DNA of 64,000 nt from Rhizobium sp. ARZ01 (lineage in GTDB: Bacteria > Pseudomonadota > Alphaproteobacteria > Rhizobiales > Rhizobiaceae), in contig NZ_JACVAE010000001.1 of assembly GCF_014851675.1 (NCBI RefSeq), positions 2,948,571-3,012,570 on the forward strand. Reading direction: 5' to 3'. Position 1 is the first letter of the stretch, and each line of letters begins with the position of its first letter. Positions 8,323 to 16,094 of the stretch are shown one piece after another. A program made the translations under genes and the position numbers. Under the pieces are notes generated by a model. It saw only the letters and a list, made by a program, of their open reading frames with translations, ran no database searches and had not been told where the DNA came from.

Positions 8323-9081
8323 ATGAACTTCCCAATTCGCCCCCACCAAGCCGCAGTCGCTTCTCATATTAAAATAGCAACGCTTGGCGCCCTCGCCTGT
8401 GCGATTGGGACGACCGCAGTCGTTTGTGTATTGAGCCTGATTTTTCCCGAGCGTCCGCTTTGGGTAGAACTGGTGGCAGCAGCGACAATTACGGCAGTTG
8501 CTGTGTTCCCGCTTCTATTTGCAGCACGCCTACGCAATGAAACGCTTCGCGCAACCCAACAACAGCTCCAGCACGCGCTCCAGCACGATCCCGTGACCGG
8601 TACTTTGAGCGCCAATGCATTCGCAGCCTCGGTCGAGCATACGATAGACCGCAGGCGCGTGGCCGCAGCGGAAAGCCCGGACGGCATCATGCTCGTTGTC
8701 AGGGTCAGCGAGCTCGATGAGATCGGTCGCCGCTATGGTCCGCAATGGGCGGATACGCTGCTTCAATCGCTCGTTCGGATCGTACACTCTTCCGTGCGTT
8801 ATGGTGATCTCGTCGCACGCCTCGCCTCCGACGAACTTGGGATCTATCTGCCGGGTGCAACGGCAGAAAATGCCAGGGACATCGGCGTGCGCATCCTCAC
8901 GCGAGTAAACGAGACCACCTTCGCAGCCGGCCATGAGCGCCGGATATCGGTGACGGTGCAGGTGGGCGGCACCAGGGTCGAAGACCAAGCCGACTTCCAG
9001 GCGCTGCGCGAGGCCGCCAACCGCGCCGCCCTTGCAGAGGAAGAAGCCGGCCCCCTTCTGTTCCGGGAGCTGTTTTCATGA
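8323..9081 (+). CDS. Membrane protein with degenerate GGDEF domain
   Basis: A 252-residue protein with two N-terminal membrane spans (about residues 20-41 and 48-68) and a C-terminal GGDEF-type domain from about residue 90. The opening LQHDPVTGTLSANAF corresponds to the DxLTGLxNR block of diguanylate cyclases. The signature position reads RLASDELGIYLPGA near residue 165, so GG(D/E)EF is ASDEL and the two glycines needed for GTP binding are lost. An upstream RxxD product-inhibition site is not evident. I expect no cyclic-di-GMP synthesis; a ligand-binding or scaffold role is possible. Its 3' end overlaps the convergent rmlD end by six bases. Location beside an exopolysaccharide cluster fits a regulatory role, but this is inference. 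Confidence 0.88.
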   Translation: MNFPIRPHQAAVASHIKIATLGALACAIGTTAVVCVLSLIFPERPLWVELVAAATITAVAVFPLLFAARLRNETLRATQQQLQHALQHDPVTGTLSANAFAASVEHTIDRRRVAAAESPDGIMLVVRVSELDEIGRRYGPQWADTLLQSLVRIVHSSVRYGDLVARLASDELGIYLPGATAENARDIGVRILTRVNETTFAAGHERRISVTVQVGGTRVEDQADFQALREAANRAALAEEEAGPLLFRELFS

Positions 9082-9981
9082 CGGGGCGAGCGCGTGCTCG
9101 CCTGCGTCGTCCTGAATAATCCGTCGCACCGCCTCGTTAAGCGACTGCTGCCAATGCGGCATAGTCCAGCCGAAGGTCGCGGCGAACTTGGCGCTGAACA
9201 GTTGCGTATTTGACGGACGCGGTGCCTGTGCGGCAAATTCGGCAGCTGTTATGTCGCGAACTTCCGCCCAAGCACCCCCGTGAGCACGGCTCGACGCAAA
9301 GATCTGTCGCGCAAAATCGGCCCATGAGGTCGTGCCGGTTCCCGCAAGGTGGTAAACCCCGGATGCCGCCCCCTCGCCCATCGCAACGGCTGCCTGTAAC
9401 ACAGCATCGGCAATGTCGAGCGCCGACGAGGGATTGCCCCACTGATCGGCAACAACCGCGATTTCTTTGCGGGTGCTCGCCAGCCGCAACATGGTCTTTA
9501 CGAAGTTCGTCCCGAACGGGCTGTACACCCAGCTCGTCCGCAGGATGAGATGGCGGGGAGTTGCCGCCGCCACGGCGATTTCACCCGCAAGCTTGGAAGC
9601 GCCGTAGGCATTCAACGGCGCCGGTGCGTCCGTCTCACGGTAGCCGCCCTGCTTCATTCCGTCGAAAACATAGTCAGTCGAGAGATGGATGATCGGCACT
9701 CCGAGACGGGCCGCCGCCCCGGCGACCGCCCCGGCGCCGGTCGCGTTGATCCTGTAGGCCAGTTCGGGCTCATCTTCGGCCTGATCGACGGCGGTATAGG
9801 CGGCGGCCGAAACGACAAGGTCGGGGCTGTAAGACGCCAGCGCCGGCCAGATGGTCTCGGGCCGAGCCAGGTCGAGATCGGGGCGCCCCAGAGTGAACAC
9901 TTCGATATGGGGAAGCGCCCCTGCCCGCTCCAACAGGCTTAGGGCGACCTGCCCTCTGGTGCCGGTTACCGCAATCCTCAT
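9076..9981 (-). CDS. rmlD: dTDP-4-dehydrorhamnose reductase (WgaJ/RmlD)
   Basis: This 301-residue short-chain dehydrogenase-type enzyme performs the last step to dTDP-L-rhamnose, reducing dTDP-6-deoxy-L-lyxo-4-hexulose with NAD(P)H in the cytoplasm. The N-terminal MRIAVTGTRGQVA is the dinucleotide-binding loop, with VA where most RmlD proteins have LG. STDYVFDG and the catalytic YGASKLAGE (YxxxK) are intact, as is the RTSWVYSPFGTNFVKTML block. The ATG at 9981 overlaps the rmlB stop as ATGA, so I reject a start 23 codons earlier. It ends the wga operon and corresponds to S. meliloti wgaJ (expA10) in order and function. Confidence 0.95.
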   Translation of the reverse strand: MRIAVTGTRGQVALSLLERAGALPHIEVFTLGRPDLDLARPETIWPALASYSPDLVVSAAAYTAVDQAEDEPELAYRINATGAGAVAGAAARLGVPIIHLSTDYVFDGMKQGGYRETDAPAPLNAYGASKLAGEIAVAAATPRHLILRTSWVYSPFGTNFVKTMLRLASTRKEIAVVADQWGNPSSALDIADAVLQAAVAMGEGAASGVYHLAGTGTTSWADFARQIFASSRAHGGAWAEVRDITAAEFAAQAPRPSNTQLFSAKFAATFGWTMPHWQQSLNEAVRRIIQDDAGEHALAPS

Positions 9982-11063
9982 GCCAAGCGTAGCTGACGTT
10001 CGCCAAGACGCGTGCCCGAATAGCGGCGGCGCCGGATCGGCTCCCACCACCAGCGGTTGGCCAGGTACCAGTCCACGGTCATGCTCAGGCCGTCATCGAA
10101 ACCCAACTGCGGCTTCCATCCAAGCTCTCGCTCGATCTTGGAGGGATCGATGGCATAGCGGCGGTCATGACCCGGCCGGTCGGAGACGAACGTTATGAGA
10201 TCCCTGTAGCTTCTGCCCTGCCCGCGCGGCCGCCGGGCATCGAGGCAATCGCATATGCCCTGGACAACAGCGAGATTGCTGCGTTCGGCGCGCGCGCCGA
10301 TATTGTAGCTTTCCCCCAGCCTGCCATGCTGCATCACCAGCTCCAGCGCGCGCGCATGGTCCTCCACATGTAGCCAATCGCGGACATTCGTCCCGGTGCC
10401 GTAGATCGGCAGCGGCTTTTCCTCGATGGCATTGATAATCACGAGCGGAATCAACTTCTCGGGAAAGTGATACGGGCCAAAGTTGTTGGTGCAGTTGGAA
10501 AGCACGACGGGCAGCCCGTAGGTGTGACCCCATGCTTGCACGAGGTGATCCGCGGCGGCCTTCGAAGCCGCGTAGGGCGAAGACGGGGCGTAAGCCGTCT
10601 CTTCGGTGAACACGCCCCCATCCAAGGGGAGGTCTCCGAACACTTCATCCGTCGAAACGTGATGGAACCGGAAGCGTTCGCGCGCCTCGGGGCCAAGCCC
10701 GCTCCAACAGGCAAGTGCGGCATTGAGTAGGCGAACGGTGCCAACGACGTTCGTCTCGATGAAGACATCCGGACCTTCGATCGAGCGGTCGACATGGCTT
10801 TCGGCCGCAAGGTGCATCACCGCGTCGATCTTCTCGCGGCGCATGATCGCGAGCATCTCCCGCTCGTCGCCGATGTCTGCGCGGTAGTGCACATAGTTCG
10901 CCTGCCCCTCGATCATCCGCAGGGAGTCGAGATTGCCCGCATAGGTCAGCTTGTCGACATTGACGACGCGCTCCGCGCCGCCCGCTACCAGATGGCGGCA
11001 GACCGCGGAACCGATGAAACCTGCTCCGCCGGTGACAAGAATCCGCGTGGCCTCGGCCCCCAT
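9978..11063 (-). CDS. rmlB: dTDP-glucose 4,6-dehydratase (WgaI/RmlB)
   Basis: A 361-residue extended SDR enzyme that converts dTDP-glucose to dTDP-4-keto-6-deoxyglucose, the second step of dTDP-rhamnose synthesis. The NAD-binding motif TGGAGFIGSAVCRHLV is near residue 9. HLAAESHVDRSI, the catalytic SPYAASKAAADH (YxxxK) and the NCTNNFGPYHFPEKLIPL block are all intact and typical of RmlB. The ATG at 11063 overlaps the rmlC stop by one base (TGATG), and the TTG one codon upstream is not needed. It equals S. meliloti wgaI (expA9) by position between rmlC and rmlD. Confidence 0.96.
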   Translation of the reverse strand: MGAEATRILVTGGAGFIGSAVCRHLVAGGAERVVNVDKLTYAGNLDSLRMIEGQANYVHYRADIGDEREMLAIMRREKIDAVMHLAAESHVDRSIEGPDVFIETNVVGTVRLLNAALACWSGLGPEARERFRFHHVSTDEVFGDLPLDGGVFTEETAYAPSSPYAASKAAADHLVQAWGHTYGLPVVLSNCTNNFGPYHFPEKLIPLVIINAIEEKPLPIYGTGTNVRDWLHVEDHARALELVMQHGRLGESYNIGARAERSNLAVVQGICDCLDARRPRGQGRSYRDLITFVSDRPGHDRRYAIDPSKIERELGWKPQLGFDDGLSMTVDWYLANRWWWEPIRRRRYSGTRLGERQLRLA

Positions 11064-11626
11064 CAATCAATCCCTTCAAAAACGGCCGCAGCGGCCAGAA
11101 ATGGTGCATTTCGATCCTTTGCCGACAGCTGCAAGCCGCCGGTATCCATAGGCCACTCAATACCGATGTCCGGATCATTGAAGCGAATGGCTCGATCGTG
11201 ATCAGGCGCGTAGAAGTCGCTGACCTTGTAGAGGACTTCCGTATCCGGCTCGAGTGTGACGAACCCATGGGCAAAGCCCATGGGCACCAGAAGCTGATTG
11301 CCTCTTTCGGCGCACAGTTCGATGCCGCGCCACTTGGCAAAGGTCGGCGACCCCTTCCGCAGGTCGACCACGACGTCGAAAACGCACCCGCGGACCACCC
11401 TTACGAGCTTGGCCTGCACGCGAGGCGGCAACTGATAGTGCAGGCCGCGCAGGGTGCCTGCATTAGCGGAGTAGGAATGGTTGTCCTGGACGAACGTGAT
11501 ATCGATGCCCTTTGCGGCCAGAGCCGCTGCGCTATAGGTCTCGACGAAGAAGCCGCGCTCATCGTCGAACCTGCGGGGCGTCAGCTCAAGGACACCATCG
11601 AGGCCAAGGGAACGGATCTCAAGCAT
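11063..11626 (-). CDS. rmlC: dTDP-4-dehydrorhamnose 3,5-epimerase (WgaH/RmlC)
   Basis: A 187-residue cupin enzyme that epimerises dTDP-4-keto-6-deoxyglucose at C3 and C5. The family blocks [21 protein letters not shown], the catalytic LRGLHYQ histidine region and [20 protein letters not shown] are all present, as is the downstream [20 protein letters not shown] with the second conserved histidine. The ATG at 11626 lies inside the last codons of rmlA and overlaps it by eight bases, indicating translational coupling. The length is normal for RmlC. Order rmlA-rmlC-rmlB-rmlD matches S. meliloti wgaG-wgaH-wgaI-wgaJ. Confidence 0.96.
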   Translation of the reverse strand: MLEIRSLGLDGVLELTPRRFDDERGFFVETYSAAALAAKGIDITFVQDNHSYSANAGTLRGLHYQLPPRVQAKLVRVVRGCVFDVVVDLRKGSPTFAKWRGIELCAERGNQLLVPMGFAHGFVTLEPDTEVLYKVSDFYAPDHDRAIRFNDPDIGIEWPMDTGGLQLSAKDRNAPFLAAAAVFEGID

Positions 11627-12500
11627 CCGCAAGTTCCCTGATGCGCCGCTGAAGGTAGACGGCGTAGTCGGTTTTTCCCAGTGCGGCGGCGCGGGCCAGG
11701 ACTTGATCCGCCGACAGGTATCCGAGTTCGTAGGCGATCTCTTCCGGGCACATGATCTTCACGCCCTGCCGGTACTCGATCGTACGCACGAAGGACGCGG
11801 CGTCGTGCAGGCTTTCATGCGTGCCGGTATCGAGCCATGCGTAGCCACGACCAAGGCGGCGCACGTGGAGGTCGCCGCGATCGAGATAGGCACGGTTGAC
11901 GTCGGTAATCTCCAACTCGCCCCGCCCGGAGGGCCGCACCGCGGCCGCAATGTCGAGCACGTCGTTGTCATAGAAGTAGAGGCCCGTGACCGCCCAGTTC
12001 GACTTGGGCGCGACCGGCTTTTCCTCGATCGCCTGGGCTTTGCCGGTGACGGCATTGAAGTTCACCACGCCGTAGCGGCTCGGTTCGTCCACGTGGTAGG
12101 CGAAGATCGTGGCCCCGGCTTTCTGGGCGGCGGCGTCCCGGCAGATCTCGGCCAATCCCGCGCCATAGAAGATATTGTCGCCCAGAATCAGTGCGACGGG
12201 GCTGTTTCCTACGAACTCGCGACCGATAACGAAAGCTTCCGCCAGCCCGTTCGGCTGCGGTTGCTCGGCATAGGAGATCGAAAGGCCGAGCGCACTGCCG
12301 TCTCCGAGCAGTCCCTCGAAAAGCGGCCGGTCCCGCGGCAGGGTGATCACCAGGATGTCGCGGATGCCCGCCAGCATGAGGGCGCCAAGCGGATAGTAGA
12401 TCATCGGCTTGTCGTGCACGGGCAGCAATTGCTTCGAAACCGAAATGGTGACGGGGTAGAGACGCGTCCCGCTGCCGCCGGCCAGTATGATGCCTTTCAT
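11619..12500 (-). CDS. rmlA: Glucose-1-phosphate thymidylyltransferase (WgaG/RmlA)
   Basis: A 293-residue enzyme that couples dTTP with glucose-1-phosphate, the first committed step to dTDP-rhamnose. The nucleotide-binding signature [18 protein letters not shown] opens the protein, followed by the [17 protein letters not shown] sugar-phosphate lysine block and the metal-binding [11 protein letters not shown]. The EEKP motif with the second catalytic lysine and the [12 protein letters not shown]-terminal block are intact. GGAGGT lies six bases before the ATG at 12500, which decides the start. Without rhamnose in the known S. meliloti galactoglucan backbone, the use of this sugar nucleotide in the polymer or its primer remains open. 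Confidence 0.96.
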   Translation of the reverse strand: MKGIILAGGSGTRLYPVTISVSKQLLPVHDKPMIYYPLGALMLAGIRDILVITLPRDRPLFEGLLGDGSALGLSISYAEQPQPNGLAEAFVIGREFVGNSPVALILGDNIFYGAGLAEICRDAAAQKAGATIFAYHVDEPSRYGVVNFNAVTGKAQAIEEKPVAPKSNWAVTGLYFYDNDVLDIAAAVRPSGRGELEITDVNRAYLDRGDLHVRRLGRGYAWLDTGTHESLHDAASFVRTIEYRQGVKIMCPEEIAYELGYLSADQVLARAAALGKTDYAVYLQRRIRELADA

Positions 12501-12541
12501 GCGGGTACCTCCGGTTGCTGTAACCAAACTTGTCGTCGAGG

Positions 12542-13693
12542 TCATTGTGCCGGCGCTCCTGGAAAATTCGGGTCGATGGCCACCGCACCGGCCGGGCTCA
12601 AGGCGCCGCAGCGCCAGACGCTGTAAGAAGCCTGCGTGTCCCAGTCGTAGTAGAAGGCGGCTTCAAGTCTCCTCTCTTCCATCAACCGACTGAACGCGTC
12701 GCGCACGACACGAACTGCCGCTTCCCGCTCGCGATCGTCGATCGGGCAGGAGCGTGCCGTGTTGGCGACTCCCCATTCGGTCACCCAGCACGGCTTGCCC
12801 GCGTCCCCTGACCTGCAGAATTCAAGGGGGCTCGTCACGCTCCGGCGGAGCGCGGCGGCGGCCTTTTGACCGGGATAGATGTGGATGCCGTACGCATCGA
12901 TCTGCCGATCAATCCCTCGCGCGCGCAGCAGCGAAATGACTTCACCTGGATCAAGCCGTTCCATGCCGCGCCGATCGGCTTCACCGACGCTCACATCGGA
13001 GAGCCCAGCGGAGACGATGGCCGCTCCGCGGCTATGCTCCGTCACCGCCAGTTCCTCGCGCGTGATCCTCACGACCTCGACATAGGTATCGAGCCCGCGC
13101 TCGAACGCATCCCGGTCTGCAATCTCGGCAACAGTTCTCGGCGTTCGCCCGCCTGGCGTGCGGTAAACGAGGAGATCGCCGTTGTAGGCGCTGTAGTTGA
13201 TCTCGTTTCCCGGCTCGACCGCATCGAGACGAATACCCTTCTCATCGATGACTTGAAGTGCGGAGCGCAACCCTGCGCGGTAGCGACCGAGGTCGAGATC
13301 CGAAAGCCTGTGGACGTCCCAGACCCGGTTGAAGCCGCTTCGAGGCCGGGTGCCTTCCGGATAGAAGTCCTTGTTCCCCAACTGGATCTCGAGGAGGATC
13401 CGCAAGCCCAATCGGTCTGCGATTTCTAAGGCTTCGATGCTCTTATCCACCGGTCTCGACAGCGAGAGCCGAACGTGGGTGGCTCCGCTCGTTGCAATCT
13501 CCGTCAGCACACGCTTCTGTTCGTCGCGCGAAAGCCAGCCGAGGTTCACACGGTTGACTCCGATGCGAGCCACCTCGCTAGCGGCGACTGGTGCCTGGAC
13601 GAGGCTACATAGCACCACGAGCGCGCAGGACAGTGCCAAGCGCGCGCTCGCCGTGCCGTAATTGCGCTTAGAGACCGATTTGCCCAAGTGCAT
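12542..13693 (-). CDS. wgaF: Secreted clan GH-A-type glycoside hydrolase (WgaF-like)
   Basis: A 383-residue protein with a signal peptide ([20 protein letters not shown], cleavage near residue 38) and a TIM-barrel glycosidase body. [12 protein letters not shown] around residue 160 fits the Asn-Glu acid/base site after strand 4 of clan GH-A, and [12 protein letters not shown] around residue 305 fits the strand-7 nucleophile glutamate. [11 protein letters not shown] lies between them. It should act in the periplasm or outside, perhaps trimming or releasing nascent polymer. Its start overlaps the end of the upstream pyruvyltransferase, and 41 bases separate it from rmlA. Symbol by gene order relative to S. 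meliloti expA6; that order is from memory, and the glycosidase call rests on motifs. Confidence 0.8.
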   Translation of the reverse strand: MHLGKSVSKRNYGTASARLALSCALVVLCSLVQAPVAASEVARIGVNRVNLGWLSRDEQKRVLTEIATSGATHVRLSLSRPVDKSIEALEIADRLGLRILLEIQLGNKDFYPEGTRPRSGFNRVWDVHRLSDLDLGRYRAGLRSALQVIDEKGIRLDAVEPGNEINYSAYNGDLLVYRTPGGRTPRTVAEIADRDAFERGLDTYVEVVRITREELAVTEHSRGAAIVSAGLSDVSVGEADRRGMERLDPGEVISLLRARGIDRQIDAYGIHIYPGQKAAAALRRSVTSPLEFCRSGDAGKPCWVTEWGVANTARSCPIDDREREAAVRVVRDAFSRLMEERRLEAAFYYDWDTQASYSVWRCGALSPAGAVAIDPNFPGAPAQ

Positions 13694-14840
13694 TGCGGAA
13701 ATTGACCTCGCAAGCGGAGTACCGGTCGATGACGGCCTGCGTATCGATCTGCGCGAGGAAATTCGTCAGATATGTGCGCTTTTCGGCCTCCCTGTTCCAC
13801 ATCGCCGCCTCGATATAAGGGAAGCCGATGAACTCCAGCATCTCCCGCATACGGTCATCGACCGCAATCATGAGGGCCGGGGTGCCGGCTTGCATACCGA
13901 TGATGCAGCCGTGGAAGCGACGGCCGAAGCAGAGGTCGCGCGAGGACATGGCGCTTCGCCACTGGTGCGTGTCGAAATAGACCAGAAGCTCGTGTTTCCG
14001 CTGCCATTTTTCCGAGTGCTTGTATTCGGTCGCCCCGGTGATGCGCCCGCTTGCCGGGTCATAGACGATGTCGTTGTCGTCGCCGGTAACAGAGAGGTTG
14101 TAGGCGACCACCTCGTCCTGAACGACATAGGATGCGACGCTATCCGGCTTCAGCAGCGCGTGCGCGTCGACGATCGTATCGGCGACACTCCCGAGGTATC
14201 CGCCAAAAGCGATCTTCTGGGTTTCAGCCAGGCCTGGATTGGCGAGGCCCGCAAGCGAACGCCGCATCTCGTTAGGCGCGAAGTAAAGCGAGGGGCAGCC
14301 GGTCGGCTTTACGAACTTCATCCCCTGCTCCTTGAGGAACTCCGCTGTGAAATAGCCGCGAGTGAGGAAGAAGCTCTCCTTGCTCCTGAGAACATCAAGG
14401 AACTTGAGCGTCCCGGCAGGCAACTGTTCCTTGAGCCCCTCCTTTTTCTGGATGCCGATGCCCATGACCACAACCGGCATCTTCAGCTTGGCGAAAACCT
14501 CAGCTTCCAAATCAGCCGAGTAACCGGGCCGCAGGAGATTGGCGGAGGCGAAAACGCACAGATCGAACTCGCGGTTTACGCGCTCATAAAGCTCGTTCGA
14601 GTCGCGGTTGTTGGCGAGATGCCAGAACGGCAGATAGGTGACGTCATGGCCACGCAGGCTTTCGGCCGCGCCCTCGCCGATCAGGTAATTGCCGGTGTTG
14701 GCGATCCGCCTGACCTGAGAGATCAGATCCTTCCTGGTTCTGGTCTGGTCAAAATAAGGCCGGTGAATGACGGTCGTACCGGAGACGTCCGCAATCGTCC
14801 GCTGCAGATAGGATGGAATACCCGTAAGCAAGATACGCAT
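13668..14840 (-). CDS. wgaE: Polysaccharide pyruvyltransferase family protein (WgaE-like)
   Basis: A 390-residue member of the polysaccharide pyruvyltransferase family (PF04230), cytoplasmic enzymes that add a ketal-linked pyruvate from phosphoenolpyruvate to a sugar. Visible blocks are IANTGNYLIGEGA near residue 48, VVVMGIGIQKKEGL, FFLTRGYFTAEFL (residues 160-175), VKPTGCPSLYF, and the C-terminal FGRRFHGCIIGMQAGTPALM with the histidine typical of the family. The next gene upstream is a clear paralogue with the same blocks in the same order. Galactoglucan of S. meliloti carries pyruvate on galactose, so one of the pair is a good candidate for that step. Both together suggest two sites or a heteromer. 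Confidence 0.9.
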   Translation of the reverse strand: MRILLTGIPSYLQRTIADVSGTTVIHRPYFDQTRTRKDLISQVRRIANTGNYLIGEGAAESLRGHDVTYLPFWHLANNRDSNELYERVNREFDLCVFASANLLRPGYSADLEAEVFAKLKMPVVVMGIGIQKKEGLKEQLPAGTLKFLDVLRSKESFFLTRGYFTAEFLKEQGMKFVKPTGCPSLYFAPNEMRRSLAGLANPGLAETQKIAFGGYLGSVADTIVDAHALLKPDSVASYVVQDEVVAYNLSVTGDDNDIVYDPASGRITGATEYKHSEKWQRKHELLVYFDTHQWRSAMSSRDLCFGRRFHGCIIGMQAGTPALMIAVDDRMREMLEFIGFPYIEAAMWNREAEKRTYLTNFLAQIDTQAVIDRYSACEVNFRNALGQIGL

Positions 14841-14879
14841 AACAGTCCTTTGAACCGAAAAGAGAGGGCCCTCGGGCCG

Positions 14880-16058
14880 CTAGAGCCCGATGCCGATTTC
14901 GCGAAGCGTGATGCGGAAGGCGTGCTCGCGATCGGAATACCTGTCGACGAGTTCGGTCGTATTGAGCTTTGCCAGATGATCGGCCACGAACTCGGCGCGG
15001 TTTTCCGCCTTGTCGATGTCATTGATGTCGACGGCCGGAAGGCCAGTGAAGCCGAGCATTTCGCGCATGCGGTCGTCCACCGCCACCATCAGGCTGGGAA
15101 CCGCCGCCTGCATGGCGATGATCGAGCCATGGAACCGGCGCCCGAGGTTGAAATCCATCGAGGAGGCCCAGGCGCGCCACTGGTTCGTGTCGAAAAAGGT
15201 ACGAACCTCGAATCGCTGCTTTTCCCGCTCCGTGCCGGGATAAGCCACATCGCCGATCATGAGCCCCGAGGCTGAATTATAGACACGGCCCTCGTCATTA
15301 GGCTCCACCTTCATGTCGAAGTGGAGGAATTCGTCCTGCACCACGTATTGCGGGACGGTGTCCTGCGGGGCGATCGCGTTCGCATCGAGGATCGCATCCT
15401 GATTGCCGCCGAGATAGCCGGAAAAGATCGTCCTCGCCTTGCCGATCTTCACGTGCGGCAGTTTCTTCATGGACCGGCGCATATTGTCCGGCATGAAATA
15501 GACGGAGGGGCAGCCGGTCGGGCGCACGAACGAGAACCCCTGATCCTTCAGGAAGCCCGCCGTCTCGTAGCCACGCGTCAGGAAGTAGTGCTCGCGCTCC
15601 TTCAGGATGGCGAGCAGCCGCTTGGTTCCCTCCGGAAGGTTGTTCTCAAGGTCCTTCCTGCTTTGCAGGCCGATGCCCAACATCACGATCGGCATGTTGA
15701 GCTGGCTCAGCACCTCCGCTTCCGCATCAGCGGAAAGTCCTTTGCGCAGAAGGTTCGCGCAGGTGAAAACGCAAATGTCGAAATTGGCGTTGAACTCATC
15801 GAGCCCGCCGCCGTTCTTGCTCAAATTGTAGAGGTGCCAGAAGGGAACCTGCTTGGCATGCGGCGCAAGCGCGCGCAAGGCGCCCTCACCGATCAGGTAG
15901 TTGCCGGTGTTGCTGATGTTGCGCATTTCCTGCAGGAAATCGTCCTTGGTCTCGGGCTGCTTCTGGCGCTCCGTATAGGAGACCGACAGTCCATGGGCGC
16001 CGTTGGCAAGGCGCGTGTAGTGACCAGGAATACCCGTCACAAGAATTCTTGGACGCAT
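14880..16058 (-). CDS. wgaD: Polysaccharide pyruvyltransferase family protein (WgaD-like), paralogue of its neighbour
   Basis: A 392-residue protein with the same architecture as the neighbouring WgaE-like protein: MRPRILVTGIPGHYTRL at the start, ISNTGNYLIGEGAL, IVMLGIGLQSRKDL, YFLTRGYETAGFLKDQGF, VRPTGCPSVYF and LGRRFHGSIIAMQAAVPSLM. It should transfer pyruvate from phosphoenolpyruvate to a polymer sugar. The gap to wgaE is 39 bases and to wgaB upstream about 36 bases, so all lie in one transcript. Both paralogues keep every block I can recognise, so neither looks like a dead copy. Substrate assignments cannot be split between the two from sequence. Confidence 0.9.
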   Translation of the reverse strand: MRPRILVTGIPGHYTRLANGAHGLSVSYTERQKQPETKDDFLQEMRNISNTGNYLIGEGALRALAPHAKQVPFWHLYNLSKNGGGLDEFNANFDICVFTCANLLRKGLSADAEAEVLSQLNMPIVMLGIGLQSRKDLENNLPEGTKRLLAILKEREHYFLTRGYETAGFLKDQGFSFVRPTGCPSVYFMPDNMRRSMKKLPHVKIGKARTIFSGYLGGNQDAILDANAIAPQDTVPQYVVQDEFLHFDMKVEPNDEGRVYNSASGLMIGDVAYPGTEREKQRFEVRTFFDTNQWRAWASSMDFNLGRRFHGSIIAMQAAVPSLMVAVDDRMREMLGFTGLPAVDINDIDKAENRAEFVADHLAKLNTTELVDRYSDREHAFRITLREIGIGL

Positions 16059-16094
16059 TGAGCTGGACCTTTCTGTTTAAGACCGGCGAGGCAC

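Noticed and set aside
13662-15275. A 537-codon plus-strand frame opposite the two pyruvyltransferase genes
   Set aside because: It is antisense to two conserved proteins and repeats the same pattern twice because they are paralogues. No family features.
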